Of a DNA stretch of 64,000 bases, positions 35,559 through 44,803 are shown one piece after another (position 1 is the first letter of the stretch; every line of letters starts with the position of its first letter). The DNA lies in the NCBI GenBank assembly GCA_903884655.1, contig CAISFO010000011.1, forward strand, positions 57,055-121,054, read 5' to 3'. Under the pieces are notes generated by a model, which was not told where the DNA came from, did no database searches, and worked only from the letters and a program-made list of their open reading frames with translations. Position numbers and translations under genes: made by a program. The stretch comes from an uncultured Holophagaceae bacterium. GTDB lineage: Bacteria > Acidobacteriota > Holophagae > Holophagales > Holophagaceae.

Positions 35559-37649
35559 CTAGTATCCCGCCAACTCGGCCACGAGTTCGGTGGCGCCGTA
35601 GACCTTGTCGAGGGCGTGGAGAATGGCGCGGGCATCCACAGAGACGCCCCGGTTCGCGACCTCGTCGTAGAAATAGTTTCCAGGCAGGCTCTCGATGTTG
35701 CCGTCGAAGATGAGCCCCACCAGCTCGCCCTTCCGATCGATCACGGGCGAGCCGGAGTTGCCGCCGATGATGTCCACCTTGTGGGCGAAATTGAAGGGCA
35801 CCGAAGGCGTGAGAGCGCTGCGTTTCTCCAGCCAACGCTGGGGCAGGGTCCAAGCGCCTTCGTGGGCCTTGGCCTCGTTGCCGCCCCAGCCGTCGTAGCG
35901 ATCGAAGAGACCGCCAAAGGTGGTGAAGGGCTGGAGGAGAGTCCCATTGCCCGGGTGCTCGGCCACCGCGCCGTAGCTCAGACGCAGGGTGGAGGTAGCA
36001 TCCGGGTAGGTATTCTTGCCGTAGGCCGCGAACCGGGCCTTGGCAATGCGTGAGCCATGCTCCGTGAGCACACTCGTCACCTGCTCCTCCTGTCTCCGGC
36101 GCAGCTCGCGGCTGATGGGATCCATTTTCCGGGCAAGCAGGATCATGGGGTCCGTACTCACCGCGATGGCCTTCTTCCCGCCGGCCAGCAGCGCCTTGCG
36201 CACCTCGGGATCGCTCAGCATAGAGCCCTCCACGGCTGCCTTGGCCACCTCGGCAGGTGTCTTTCCGCCGAGCATCGCCTGGACAAAACGGTGCTGCGGG
36301 CCCAGTTCCCTCAGGGCCTCCTCGAGCCCTCGGGTGAAAAGGAACGCCTCGAGTTCAGGGTAGTAGGGGCCGGGTACGACCAGCCGGGCCTTCTGGCTCT
36401 TCAGGTTCGCATCGCTGTACTCTTGCAGCCGCTGCTCGCTGGGCAGAGCCTCCTCGTCGCTGATTCGGACGAGACTGAGCGCCTGGCCCAGCAGGGTGGA
36501 ATTGGCCGTGCCCACACTCTGGCTTTCCTTGATCAGGTCCTTGGCGGTCTGCAAAACCGCTTCGATCTTGTCCCAGCTGGAACCGGCAGCCGCCGCCAGC
36601 CTGGGATCCTTGGCCACTTGCCCGCGCAACTCCGCCTCGGCGGCCGCGATGCGGGCCATGGCCGCCCTGTCCTTCAGGCCGGACCAGTAGCCCGACGTGG
36701 CCTTGAGGCCGTTCTCGACACCGAAGATCTGAGTGCCTACCTGGCGCGCCGCCTCCTTCGAGGTCGCCGCAAAATCAACCAGGGCGGCCTTCCGGTGTTC
36801 CATGGATTTCATGCGCAGGGGGATGGCCACGTCCCGGGAGAAGATCATCTGGGCCAGGGTGTCCTGGCGGTTGGTGCGGGCCGGGTGCCCCGTGACGAAG
36901 GTGAGGTCGCCCGCCTTCAGGCTTCCCCGGGTCCAGTGCAGGAAGTCCTTGGGCTGGTAGGGTTGGCCATTCTCGTAGACCCGGAAGAGGCAGAAGTCCA
37001 GGTTGTGGCGGGGGAAGGTGAAGTTGTCGGAGTCGCCGCCGAAGAAGGCGATCTGCTGCTCGGGCGCAAAAACCAGGCGCACATCCGTGTGCTTCCTGTA
37101 GCTGTAGATCCAATGTTCGCTGCCCTGGTAGAGGTTCACGTGATCACAGGTGAGCCCGCTCTTCTCCTGCATTTCCAGCTTGATCTTCTCGATCTCGACC
37201 TCACGGACCTTCAGGGATTCCTGCTCCGACAGGCCCGCCTTCACGGCCTTGGCCAAGCGTTCGGTGATGTTGTCCATGGCCATGAGGGTCATGACCTCCA
37301 GGCCAGGCACCTTGAGCTCCCGCTCCCGCGTGGCTGCAGCGAAACCGTGCCGGATGTAGTCGGCCTCCCTGCTGCTCAGCCGCTGAATGAAGCCCCGGCC
37401 ACAGTGATGGTTGGTGAGCACCAGCCCGTCCTTGCTGACGAAGGAGGCTGAACATCCATTGCCGAAGCGCAGGGCGGACAACCGCACATGGTCGAGCCAG
37501 GCCTGGTCCGGCGCCCAGCCGTACTTCTCCGAGAGCTTCCGGGTCGGCGGGTTGTCGAAGGTCCACATGCCTTCTTCCGCCAGCAGGTTGGAAGCGCCAA
37601 GGGTCAAGGCAAGCAGAGGAAGGGCCAGGGTGCGGGCGCAGGATCTCAA
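35559..37649 (-). CDS. S46-family dipeptidyl peptidase, copy 2 (DPP7-like)
   Basis: The 696-residue serine peptidase has a signal peptide of about 24 residues (ARTLALPLLALTLGASNLLA) and the family start EEGMWTFDNPP. The catalytic His is in TNHHCGRGFI (81-82) and Ser632 in GGNSGSP. Gly650, 18 residues after Ser632 (IFDGNIESL), matches DPP7, which prefers hydrophobic P1 residues. I placed the start at a TTG at 37649, which has GGAG 5 bases upstream and leaves a normal signal peptide; an upstream TTG at 37709 has no such site. Together with copy 1 it would digest extracellular peptides to dipeptides. Confidence 0.88.
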   Translation of the reverse strand: MRSCARTLALPLLALTLGASNLLAEEGMWTFDNPPTRKLSEKYGWAPDQAWLDHVRLSALRFGNGCSASFVSKDGLVLTNHHCGRGFIQRLSSREADYIRHGFAAATRERELKVPGLEVMTLMAMDNITERLAKAVKAGLSEQESLKVREVEIEKIKLEMQEKSGLTCDHVNLYQGSEHWIYSYRKHTDVRLVFAPEQQIAFFGGDSDNFTFPRHNLDFCLFRVYENGQPYQPKDFLHWTRGSLKAGDLTFVTGHPARTNRQDTLAQMIFSRDVAIPLRMKSMEHRKAALVDFAATSKEAARQVGTQIFGVENGLKATSGYWSGLKDRAAMARIAAAEAELRGQVAKDPRLAAAAGSSWDKIEAVLQTAKDLIKESQSVGTANSTLLGQALSLVRISDEEALPSEQRLQEYSDANLKSQKARLVVPGPYYPELEAFLFTRGLEEALRELGPQHRFVQAMLGGKTPAEVAKAAVEGSMLSDPEVRKALLAGGKKAIAVSTDPMILLARKMDPISRELRRRQEEQVTSVLTEHGSRIAKARFAAYGKNTYPDATSTLRLSYGAVAEHPGNGTLLQPFTTFGGLFDRYDGWGGNEAKAHEGAWTLPQRWLEKRSALTPSVPFNFAHKVDIIGGNSGSPVIDRKGELVGLIFDGNIESLPGNYFYDEVANRGVSVDARAILHALDKVYGATELVAELAGY

Positions 37650-37800
37650 GGGGGCTCCATCACTAGTGTGTTGAAAGAGCCATCGTATCACTATGTATCT
37701 ACGAGACAATCAACCAGGCGCCTCCACCAGGAGCCCAGGACCCGGCCGAATCACCCCACCGTGCCCCAGAAGGCAGGGTTGGGTGCCCGCAAGCCAGGCG

Positions 37801-38364
37801 TCAGCCGCGCCCCTTCCGCCGGGACCAGGTGTCCATCACGGTTTCCACTGCGAGAATCGCGGCCTCGGTGGCGTCCCGGTCGCCCGCCTCATGGGAGGCC
37901 CGCAGCTGATCCGCTGCGGTCTTGAGGGTGTTCAGGTCCTCCTCCAGGTGGTCCACGGCCCGGGTGAAGGGCTCGGCGAGATCGTGGAGCTGGTCCCCTG
38001 GGCGGATCTGGGTGTGGTCTGGAATCCTGCGCGCCGCCAGCTCGTCGAGAATGACCTTGAAGCGGTAGAGGGGCCCGGCGATCTTGTGGCTCAGGGCGAT
38101 GACGAACACGAACACGCAGATGGTGGAAACGGCCAGGCTGAAGGCGGCCAGGACCAGGACGATGGGCATGAGCAGCTGGCCCACCGTGTGGTAGGCCGCA
38201 TGGGCGGAAGCCAGTCCGGCCTGGACCTCGCTCTCCAGGAAGACATACAGCCCTCCCGCGAAGATGGCGGTGAGCCCCACCTGGACGAGCATGAAGAGCC
38301 CCGCCAGACGCAGCTGGAAGCGGTGGTCGATGAGGACGATGCGGCGTTGCTTGGCGTGGGTCAT
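37801..38364 (-). CDS. Two-helix inner-membrane protein with HAMP-like region
   Basis: The 187-residue protein has membrane segments at about residues 20-42 (AGLFMLVQVGLTAIFAGGLYVF) and 62-90 (MPIVLVLAAFSLAVSTICVFVFVIAL). A HAMP-like stretch beginning HKIAGPLYRFKVILDELAARRIPDH and a charged helix follow. It has no kinase, cyclase or chemoreceptor output domain. The ATG at 38364 has GAGGG 5 bases upstream and lies 8 bases after the cytochrome stop. It could be a signal relay or a membrane anchor for the neighbouring cytochrome; neither is shown. Confidence 0.75.
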   Translation of the reverse strand: MTHAKQRRIVLIDHRFQLRLAGLFMLVQVGLTAIFAGGLYVFLESEVQAGLASAHAAYHTVGQLLMPIVLVLAAFSLAVSTICVFVFVIALSHKIAGPLYRFKVILDELAARRIPDHTQIRPGDQLHDLAEPFTRAVDHLEEDLNTLKTAADQLRASHEAGDRDATEAAILAVETVMDTWSRRKGRG

Positions 38365-38372
38365 GGCATCCC

Positions 38373-38837
38373 TCAGTGGCATGCGAGGCACAGTTGGCCC
38401 TTGTCGTTGCGATAGACGAGCAGGTAGGTCTTGTAGCGGTCCTGGGAGCGGAACATCCGGTCGAACAGGCTTTCGGCTTTCCAACGCGCTTCAGCGTAGC
38501 GGGGCGTGGCGAGGTCATGGCACGTGGCGCAGCCCAGCCGGTCACCCACGGTGACGAGGCGTCCATCCTTCGGCTTCCTGCGCAGCGGTGTCCCGACGGA
38601 ATGGTGTTCCTCTTTGGCATCCTTGAAATGGCACTTGAGACAGTAGGTCGTGCAGGGATGGTTGCGGTGGGCGGGAAACCGCTCCTGGAGATCCTTGGCG
38701 TGGCAGGTGGCGCAGGCAGTGGCACCTGCCGGAAGGCAGGGGAGGGTCGGATCGTTCGGCACCGCCAGGGCCAAGCTCACCAGAACGAAGGCGGGGAGGA
38801 GCCAGCGCAGGAGCGGAGGGAGCCGCAGGCGAACCAT
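38373..38837 (-). CDS. Tetraheme c-type cytochrome
   Basis: The 154-residue secreted protein has an N-terminal hydrophobic signal or anchor (RWLLPAFVLVSLALAVP) and four CXXCH heme motifs: CATCH, CLKCH, CATCH and the C-terminal CLACH. Many other His residues (HRNH, EEHHSVG) can serve as second ligands, so bis-His hemes of low potential are likely. Its ATG overlaps the outer-membrane gene stop as TGATG, so translation is coupled. It probably passes electrons across the periplasm. The last residue of the protein is the His of the fourth heme motif. Confidence 0.9.
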   Translation of the reverse strand: MVRLRLPPLLRWLLPAFVLVSLALAVPNDPTLPCLPAGATACATCHAKDLQERFPAHRNHPCTTYCLKCHFKDAKEEHHSVGTPLRRKPKDGRLVTVGDRLGCATCHDLATPRYAEARWKAESLFDRMFRSQDRYKTYLLVYRNDKGQLCLACH

Positions 38838-39952
38838 CACAGCACCAGGACGAGCTGGGCATACCAGCGGGTTTGTGAATAGCCAGGCGCCTCCCGGGTG
38901 GCCGGGCTTTCCTGGAGGTAGCGCTGACCCTCCACCTTGAACTGGACGAACCCCCACTGGGTCGAGGACAGGCCCACGGCCACCCTCGCGGTGGGTTCAT
39001 AGAGAACCACCGGCGCGAGCCCCTCCAGGGAGGGAAGCGTGGCCCGCTCGTACCGGGCGAAGAGGGTCGGCAGTCGCCCGCCCAGGGCGAGCTCCTGCGT
39101 CACGTGCCAGCCATGACGGGTGGTGCGAGGCTGGACCTCGCTGGCTTCCTGGACGCGGGTCAGGTACTCGCCCCGCAGGGTCCAGGAATCCAGGCGGAAT
39201 TCCGCATCCATGGCCGACCCCCAGCCGGCCTTGCGCCCGCCCCGATCGTTGTCCAGGAAGTAGCTGATCCCGAATTCGACCGTCTTCGGTTCCCGCAACC
39301 CTTTCAGGGAAAAGGGATTCCCGAAGGGCGTCAGACCGATGCGTCCCCCCACCAGGTCGCCCCGGCTGAAGCCCCGGAGGAGGAAGGCGTTGAAGTTGAG
39401 GGTCCCGTTGTTGCCGAGGATGCGGAAGCCGGCGTCGTTGTAGCCGCCGTCCATGATGTCGGTGGTGGTGAGGGGTCGGCTGATGGAGATGCTGTCCTTG
39501 CTGGCGAAGAACTGCCAGTCGTTGCCGAAGGGCACGTCGAAGCGCCCCGCCTGGACGTGGAAGCCCTTCTCGACCCAGAGCCGGCCCCGGGGGGCTACCA
39601 TGCCGCCGAAGGGGTGGTAGTCCAGGAACCCCACGGTCATGTGGGCGGCATCGTGGGTCTGCACGAAGGCGGCCGAGGCCTGCAGATCCTCGTGAAAGTC
39701 TTTCGAAAGATCCAGCTCCAGGGCGTTCCAGTCAAAGTGCCGCCGGCCCGCATCGTCGTAGGTCGTCAGCCCATCGCCGAAGAAGGAGGGCTGGATGCCG
39801 AACAGCGCCTCCGTGAGCTTCCCCCGGGTCCTCTCGATGGAATCCTTCACCGAAGAGGCGGCTGCCGGTGGCGCGGGAGGATCCTCAGCGCCACTCAGCA
39901 TCGCGGCAGTCAGGGCCATGGCCAGGGGGGACAGGCGCAAGGGAACATCCAT
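38837..39952 (-). CDS. Outer-membrane beta-barrel protein paired with a cytochrome
   Basis: The 371-residue protein has a signal peptide (1-22) and alternating amphipathic strands throughout, ending in the aromatic-rich strand TRWYAQLVLVL, as in porin-like outer-membrane proteins. It contains ARGR and GGRIGLTPFGNPFSL turns but no heme motif. Translation of the tetraheme cytochrome gene is coupled to it, and the DUF1003 gene lies 21 bases upstream. A porin-cytochrome conduit role is possible, but the family is unnamed and the cytochrome has few hemes for that. Confidence 0.8.
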   Translation of the reverse strand: MDVPLRLSPLAMALTAAMLSGAEDPPAPPAAASSVKDSIERTRGKLTEALFGIQPSFFGDGLTTYDDAGRRHFDWNALELDLSKDFHEDLQASAAFVQTHDAAHMTVGFLDYHPFGGMVAPRGRLWVEKGFHVQAGRFDVPFGNDWQFFASKDSISISRPLTTTDIMDGGYNDAGFRILGNNGTLNFNAFLLRGFSRGDLVGGRIGLTPFGNPFSLKGLREPKTVEFGISYFLDNDRGGRKAGWGSAMDAEFRLDSWTLRGEYLTRVQEASEVQPRTTRHGWHVTQELALGGRLPTLFARYERATLPSLEGLAPVVLYEPTARVAVGLSSTQWGFVQFKVEGQRYLQESPATREAPGYSQTRWYAQLVLVL

Positions 39953-39973
39953 GGAAAGGCCAACGTAAAGGGG

Positions 39974-40558
39974 CTATTTCATGCGGGAAAGCAGCTCGAC
40001 GAGGGTCTTATCGTTCTGGTCCATCCGTTTCAGTAATTCTTCGATCCTGGAGGCCATGGCTTCGGTTTCCGGGGACTTCTGGAGGCTCTCGATCCGGGCA
40101 ATGGCATCCAGCAGCAGCCTGTCCTGGTGGACGAGGTGCTTCATGATCACCTCGATCTCCTCCTCGGCCTTCTTGTTCACTTCGAAGTCGCTCTCGGCCA
40201 TCAGCCGGTCCTTCTCGGTCTGCCGGTTCTGGCTCATCATCACCACGGGCCCGGTATAGGCCGCCTGGAAGCTGAGCACGAGGTTCAGAAGGATGAAGGG
40301 ATAGGGATCCCAGGCCTTCAGGAAGCCTGGATGCGTGTGCTCCATGATGGCCAGGTAGACGTTGAAGCCCATCCAGATGCAGAGGAGCACGCTCTGGATG
40401 ATGATGAAGGGCCAGCTGCCCACGGACACCGCCACCCGGTCCGCGACCCGCTGACCCAAAGTCATGGCCTGCTGGACCTCCTCGTTCACGTTCTTCACCC
40501 GAGGGTGATCATGGCGGTACTGGGCGGCGGGCCCCATCCCATGGTTGGTGGTCGGCAT
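39974..40558 (-). CDS. DUF1003 membrane protein
   Basis: The 194-residue protein has two membrane helices (about 47-72 and 85-105) joined by a short loop and the unmistakable family segment WDPYPFILLNLVLS, then AAYTGPVVMMSQNRQTEKDR. A long coiled coil, rich in Glu and Lys, fills residues 120-194. The function of DUF1003 proteins is unknown. It begins a run of four genes (DUF1003, barrel, cytochrome, HAMP-like) on the minus strand. Confidence 0.92.
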   Translation of the reverse strand: MPTTNHGMGPAAQYRHDHPRVKNVNEEVQQAMTLGQRVADRVAVSVGSWPFIIIQSVLLCIWMGFNVYLAIMEHTHPGFLKAWDPYPFILLNLVLSFQAAYTGPVVMMSQNRQTEKDRLMAESDFEVNKKAEEEIEVIMKHLVHQDRLLLDAIARIESLQKSPETEAMASRIEELLKRMDQNDKTLVELLSRMK

Positions 40559-40816
40559 CGGCTCAGCCTTTCCGAAGCAGTTGTAGGGGATCGCGAGAAC
40601 GCTACTTCATCCGAGCGGGTCGCTGCGCCGCCAAGGTACATCTACATGTCTACATTCTCACAGAGGCCCTCCTCAGCCGCCTTCAGCCGGGGTCCCCCCG
40701 CGTGTTTGAGTCGAGGGACCAAATTCGTGGGCTTGTGGCGAGGTTGCTGCTCTTCGGCGCCTGCCATCCAGTGACGACCATCACTTCCGAACCCGGATGT
40801 CTTGAATGAAATCGCA

Positions 40817-41674
40817 ATGAGACTGAATATCAAACTCATGACAACCTGCGCCTCCTCCTTCCTCCGGCACCTCCTTTCGGCCCTTCTTCTGGTCACGGCC
40901 CTATCCGCCGAGGACAAGAAGGTCGGGCCCATCCAGGACAACTCCTTCCTTGTGGAGGAAGCCTACAACCAGGAACCGGGTGTGGTGCAGCACATCAGCA
41001 CCTTCACGCGCTACCAGGAGAGCAAGGACTGGATCTACACCTTCACCCAGGAATGGCCGGTGGGTGGCCTCGCCCATCAGCTGAGCTACACCCTGCCCTG
41101 GCAGCGCCTGGGCGCGTCCCTGGACGGCAAGCAGGCCTTCGGCGATGTCGCCGTGAACTACCGCTACCAGCTGCTGGGGGATGGGGAGGCCAGAGTGGCC
41201 ATTTCACCCCGCCTGTCTGTGCTGCTGCCCACCGGGGATGAGAAGCAGGGCTATGGCCGCGGGGCCACCGGCCTCCAGGTGATGTTCCCAGTGAGCCTCG
41301 TTCTGAACGAGTCCTTCACCGCGCACTCCAACCTGGGAGCCACCCGCACGCCGAAGGCCAGGAACCCGCTGGGCGAGAAGGCCACCACCCAGGACCTGAC
41401 CTTCGGCCAGAGCCTCATCTGGCTGGCCCATCCCCGTTTCAACGTGATGCTGGAGTACGTGCATACCCGATTCGAGACCGTACTTGGACCTGACCAGACC
41501 CGTACTCAGAGCAGCACCTTCCTGAGTCCCGGCATCCGCTGGGCCTACAACTTTCCCAGCGGGCTCCAGATCGTGCCGGGGATCGCGGTCCCCATCGGCC
41601 TCGGCGCCAGCCGCGGAGAAAAGGCCATCTTCCTCTACCTCAGCTTCGAACACCCGTTCACCAAGGCGAAGTGA
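40817..41674 (+). CDS. Outer-membrane beta-barrel protein, function unknown
   Basis: The 285-residue protein has a signal peptide (about 8-28, SSFLRHLLSALLLVTALSA) followed by about ten amphipathic strands with patterns such as YRYQLLGDGEARVAISPRLS. It resembles transporter-like outer-membrane barrels of the MetA-pathway/OMP family. The start is uncertain: ATG at 40817 or 40838, neither with a good ribosome-binding site. It is convergent with the metal ABC permease gene. Its C-terminal strand is FLYLSFEHPF. Confidence 0.75.
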   Translation: MRLNIKLMTTCASSFLRHLLSALLLVTALSAEDKKVGPIQDNSFLVEEAYNQEPGVVQHISTFTRYQESKDWIYTFTQEWPVGGLAHQLSYTLPWQRLGASLDGKQAFGDVAVNYRYQLLGDGEARVAISPRLSVLLPTGDEKQGYGRGATGLQVMFPVSLVLNESFTAHSNLGATRTPKARNPLGEKATTQDLTFGQSLIWLAHPRFNVMLEYVHTRFETVLGPDQTRTQSSTFLSPGIRWAYNFPSGLQIVPGIAVPIGLGASRGEKAIFLYLSFEHPFTKAK

Positions 41675-41695
41675 GCCCAGGCCAACCCGGAAGGG

Positions 41696-42580
41696 CTACT
41701 TCTTCTCCGCTCCATAGGCCCCTTCCCCGGCCCCCTTCAACTGGTGCTTATCGGCGTATCCGCGCTTGTGGTAGACCACCAGATGCACCAGGAACATCAG
41801 CACCAGCACGCCCCCGAAGGTGCAGACGATGGTGGCGCCGGTGGGGGTGTCCATTTTCACAGACAGCACCACGCCCAGGGCCGACACCAGGGTCCCCATG
41901 GTCCAGCCGATGGCCAGGCGCGGTCCGATGCGGTCCGTGAACAGCATGGCCCCCACCGAGGGCACGATCAGGTAGCAGAACACCAGGAGCACACCGGCGA
42001 TTGCCACGCTGGAGGTGACCACGAGGCCGAAGGAGGCGTAGAACAGGAAATCCCAGAGCCGCACCGAGATGCCCTGGGCTTCGGCTTCCTTGGGATTCAT
42101 CGAGATGAGCAGGAAGCGCTTCCGGAAGATGTAGTGGAACAGGCCGATGGCGCCGTAGAGAGCAGCGGTCTTCGTAACCTCCGCCCAGGACACCGCCAGG
42201 ATGTTGCCCACCAGCATGTCCTTGAGGTGCTCGGTCTCCCCGGTGGCCTTGCTCATGGCCAGGATGGCCGCCGCCGAGGCTACCGCGTAGGCGATGCCGA
42301 TGAAGGCCTCCTGGGGGATGTGCGCCCGCTTGGACTTCGCCACGGAGAAGACGAAGGCGCCCAGGAACGTGAAGCCGAGGCTGATCCAGTAGGCGGAGGC
42401 CCCGTGAGGATCCATGCCCAGGATGAGCGCCACGACGGCGCCCAGGGCGGCGATCTGGGCCAGGGCCAGGTCCACGAAGATCACGCCCCGTTCCACCACA
42501 TGCACGCCGAGGTAGGCGTGGATGCCCGTGAGGATCAGGCTCGCCACCAGGGGCGCCAGCAGGAACAGGAATATGTCCAT
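41696..42580 (-). CDS. Zn/Mn-type ABC transporter permease (ZnuB/TroC family)
   Basis: The 294-residue inner-membrane protein has about eight hydrophobic segments of the cluster 9 metal permease family. The sequence GVHVVERGVIFVDLALAQIAALG and the conserved SSVAIAGVLLVFCYLIVPSVGAML are diagnostic. It follows the binding-protein gene by 28 bases. No ATP-binding subunit is encoded in this operon or anywhere else in this window, so the ATPase must be elsewhere or the system is incomplete. Confidence 0.9.
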   Translation of the reverse strand: MDIFLFLLAPLVASLILTGIHAYLGVHVVERGVIFVDLALAQIAALGAVVALILGMDPHGASAYWISLGFTFLGAFVFSVAKSKRAHIPQEAFIGIAYAVASAAAILAMSKATGETEHLKDMLVGNILAVSWAEVTKTAALYGAIGLFHYIFRKRFLLISMNPKEAEAQGISVRLWDFLFYASFGLVVTSSVAIAGVLLVFCYLIVPSVGAMLFTDRIGPRLAIGWTMGTLVSALGVVLSVKMDTPTGATIVCTFGGVLVLMFLVHLVVYHKRGYADKHQLKGAGEGAYGAEKK

Positions 42581-42608
42581 GGATCGTCCTTCTCTTCGTC
42601 GGGTCGCG

Positions 42609-43565
42609 CTACCTTGCCTGCTGGAAGGCCTTCACCAGCTGGTTCACGTCATAGTCGAACAGCTTGATATAGTCCCCGGCGTCCTTGTTGCCGCCCACGG
42701 AGGGCATGAGCACCACCACCTGGCCACCGGTCTCCCGGGCCACGCTCTGGGGCGTCTTCAGGTCGAAGTAGGGCTCCACCAGGATGAGCTTCACGTTCTG
42801 ACGCTTCATCAGAGTGATGAGCTCCACCACATGGGCCGGGCTCGGGGGGATCCCGGGTCGCGGCTCGACGTAGTCCGCCACCTGGAGGCCGAAGCGCTTC
42901 ACGAAGTTGGGCCAGGACTGGTGGTACGTGATCACCTTCCGGCCCCGGTACGGCTTCATCTGCTCGTCCCAGCGCCGCTCGGCCTCCATCAGCCGCCTCC
43001 GGAAATCCTGGAGCCGCTGCTGGAAGAACGCCGTGTCGCCGGGGCTCATCTCGGACAGCTTCTGGGCGAGACCCGTGGCCACCCGCAAGCCGTTCTGGGG
43101 GTCCAGCCAGTAGTGGGGATTGCCCTGGGGGTGGACATCGCCCATGGCCCGGGTCACTTGGGCCGTGGGGATCTCCAGGATCTCCGCGAACCGGGAGGCG
43201 TCGAAATAGCCCTGCGCCGCCGGCTGGATCCTCGGATTCCCGCTCTGAGTGATCAGGGGCGGCAGCCAGCCGATCTCCAGCTCCAGTCCCACCACCACCA
43301 GCAGATCCGCCTTGCGAAGGTTCAGAAGGAAGCTGGGCTTGGCCTCCACGAAGTGGGGGTCCTGGTAGCCCTTGGCGATGGACAGCACGTTCACACGGTC
43401 CCCACCCACTTCGACGGCGATGGCGGCGAGGTCCTGGGTGGCGGTGACGACGTTGAGCTTCCCCGCGGCCAGCAGGGGCCTCTCTGCGAGCAGCGCGAAC
43501 AGCAGGACGACCAGCCACTGGAGCAGCCTCGGCCCCCGGGGGCTTGGCATCGAACGGTTGTTCAT
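42609..43565 (-). CDS. Metal ABC transporter substrate-binding protein (ZnuA-like)
   Basis: The 318-residue periplasmic protein binds Zn or Mn. A signal peptide (about 10-33) is followed by two lobes. Metal ligands are recognisable as His71 (DPHF), His151 (NPHYW) and His215 (YHQSW), with a carboxylate near VEPYFD as the fourth. The His-rich loop of typical ZnuA is short here. I use the ATG at 43565, which has GGGG 6 bases upstream; ATG 43577 is possible. It lies between an outer-membrane protein and the permease. Confidence 0.9.
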   Translation of the reverse strand: MNNRSMPSPRGPRLLQWLVVLLFALLAERPLLAAGKLNVVTATQDLAAIAVEVGGDRVNVLSIAKGYQDPHFVEAKPSFLLNLRKADLLVVVGLELEIGWLPPLITQSGNPRIQPAAQGYFDASRFAEILEIPTAQVTRAMGDVHPQGNPHYWLDPQNGLRVATGLAQKLSEMSPGDTAFFQQRLQDFRRRLMEAERRWDEQMKPYRGRKVITYHQSWPNFVKRFGLQVADYVEPRPGIPPSPAHVVELITLMKRQNVKLILVEPYFDLKTPQSVARETGGQVVVLMPSVGGNKDAGDYIKLFDYDVNQLVKAFQQAR

Positions 43566-43595
43566 CGTGTACCCCATGGTTGGATGACGCGTGGT

Positions 43596-44777
43596 TCAGA
43601 ACGGGTGCGCACCGTGCGCCCCCATGACGAAGATGAGCTGCAGGCGGACTTCGTTCCCGTCCTGCCTGCCGTCGTAGCGGACGAACCGGTACTGGCCCCT
43701 GACCTGGCTGAACTCGCTCATCCAGTAGGTCAGGACCGCGGACCCGCCCCGGTCCAGCTGGTTCGAGGCCGTCGCGCGCTGGGACCAGTCGAAGCGCGTC
43801 CCCACGGTCCAGCGCTGGTCCAGGCGGTAGTCGAGGCTGGAGTACAGGCCGAAGGCCTTCTGCCGCGTCGGCAGCTGGTCCCGCTGGCTCCAGACGAACT
43901 CGCTGCGCCAGAGCAGCGAGTTGTAGATGGACCGCCGCAGGGGCCTCCAGCGCAGGCTCACGTCGACCCCCTGGAGCTTGGTCAGGAAGTCGTGGCCCAG
44001 CTCGTTGTGCCGCTGGGCATAGGAGAGGCCGACCTCGAGGTTCGTGTTCTCGGTCAGGTCCTCGTAGCCGCGGAGATGCCCCACATAGCTCAGATCCCGG
44101 TTCTGGTTGGTGGTGAAGAGGACGCCGGAATTCCCGCGGAACACCTGCCCGGTGGCCTCCAGGAAGAGATCCCCGGGGGCGGGCAGGATGCGGCTCACCG
44201 ACACACCCATGTCATCGATGCCGTCCTCGCCGTTCACCAGGTTCTCTGTCACCAGGGGGCGATCCGTCCAGGCCAGGGCGTGGTTGTGGGTGCTGTTCAC
44301 CTTGCCGAAGGCGGCCCGCATCTTGCCGACCTTGGCCACGACTTCCCCTGGGAGGGCCGTGAAGGTCACGAAGGCCTCTTCCACGCTGACGCCGGAATCC
44401 CCGAAGGAGATGAACACGTCCCCCCGGGCATAGGGGTCGATGACTGACTGGAGGCCCAGTTCCGCCTCGTGCATCTCCAGGCCCGGCACCGGACGGACCT
44501 GGTTGTGGCCGATGGCCCCGAGGAAATCGCCATTCAGGCTGATGTCCGGGTTCAGGGCCTTGGCCGCGGCGCCACCAGCCCCGCCCAGCTGGGCCGGCTC
44601 GGGCTTCGCTGCGGTCTGGGCCGCCTTCAGGGCCTGCACTTCCTCCTCCAGCTTGCGGATCCGCTCATCCTGCGCCTTCTGCAGTCCCTCCACCGACGGG
44701 GGAGCCGGTGACTCCTGCGCCTGGGCCGTTCCGGCCGAGAGGGCGGCGGCGAGCAGGATCGCGACAGACAGGCTCAT
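43596..44777 (-). CDS. Outer-membrane porin-like protein of a metal-uptake operon
   Basis: The 393-residue protein has a signal peptide (1-20), an N-terminal coiled coil (LQKAQDERIRKLEEEVQALKAA, about 30-53), then a low-complexity Gly/Ala linker and a beta-barrel with about 16 strands, ending with VRLQLIFVMGAHGAHPF. The coiled coil and barrel recall trimeric substrate-selective porins. It starts the run with ZnuA-like and permease genes, 30 bases before the binding-protein start, and probably lets the metal or its chelate across the outer membrane. GGAG lies 8 bases before the ATG. Confidence 0.82.
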   Translation of the reverse strand: MSLSVAILLAAALSAGTAQAQESPAPPSVEGLQKAQDERIRKLEEEVQALKAAQTAAKPEPAQLGGAGGAAAKALNPDISLNGDFLGAIGHNQVRPVPGLEMHEAELGLQSVIDPYARGDVFISFGDSGVSVEEAFVTFTALPGEVVAKVGKMRAAFGKVNSTHNHALAWTDRPLVTENLVNGEDGIDDMGVSVSRILPAPGDLFLEATGQVFRGNSGVLFTTNQNRDLSYVGHLRGYEDLTENTNLEVGLSYAQRHNELGHDFLTKLQGVDVSLRWRPLRRSIYNSLLWRSEFVWSQRDQLPTRQKAFGLYSSLDYRLDQRWTVGTRFDWSQRATASNQLDRGGSAVLTYWMSEFSQVRGQYRFVRYDGRQDGNEVRLQLIFVMGAHGAHPF

Positions 44778-44803
44778 GAAGGGGCTCCGAAGTAGCGACT
44801 CAG

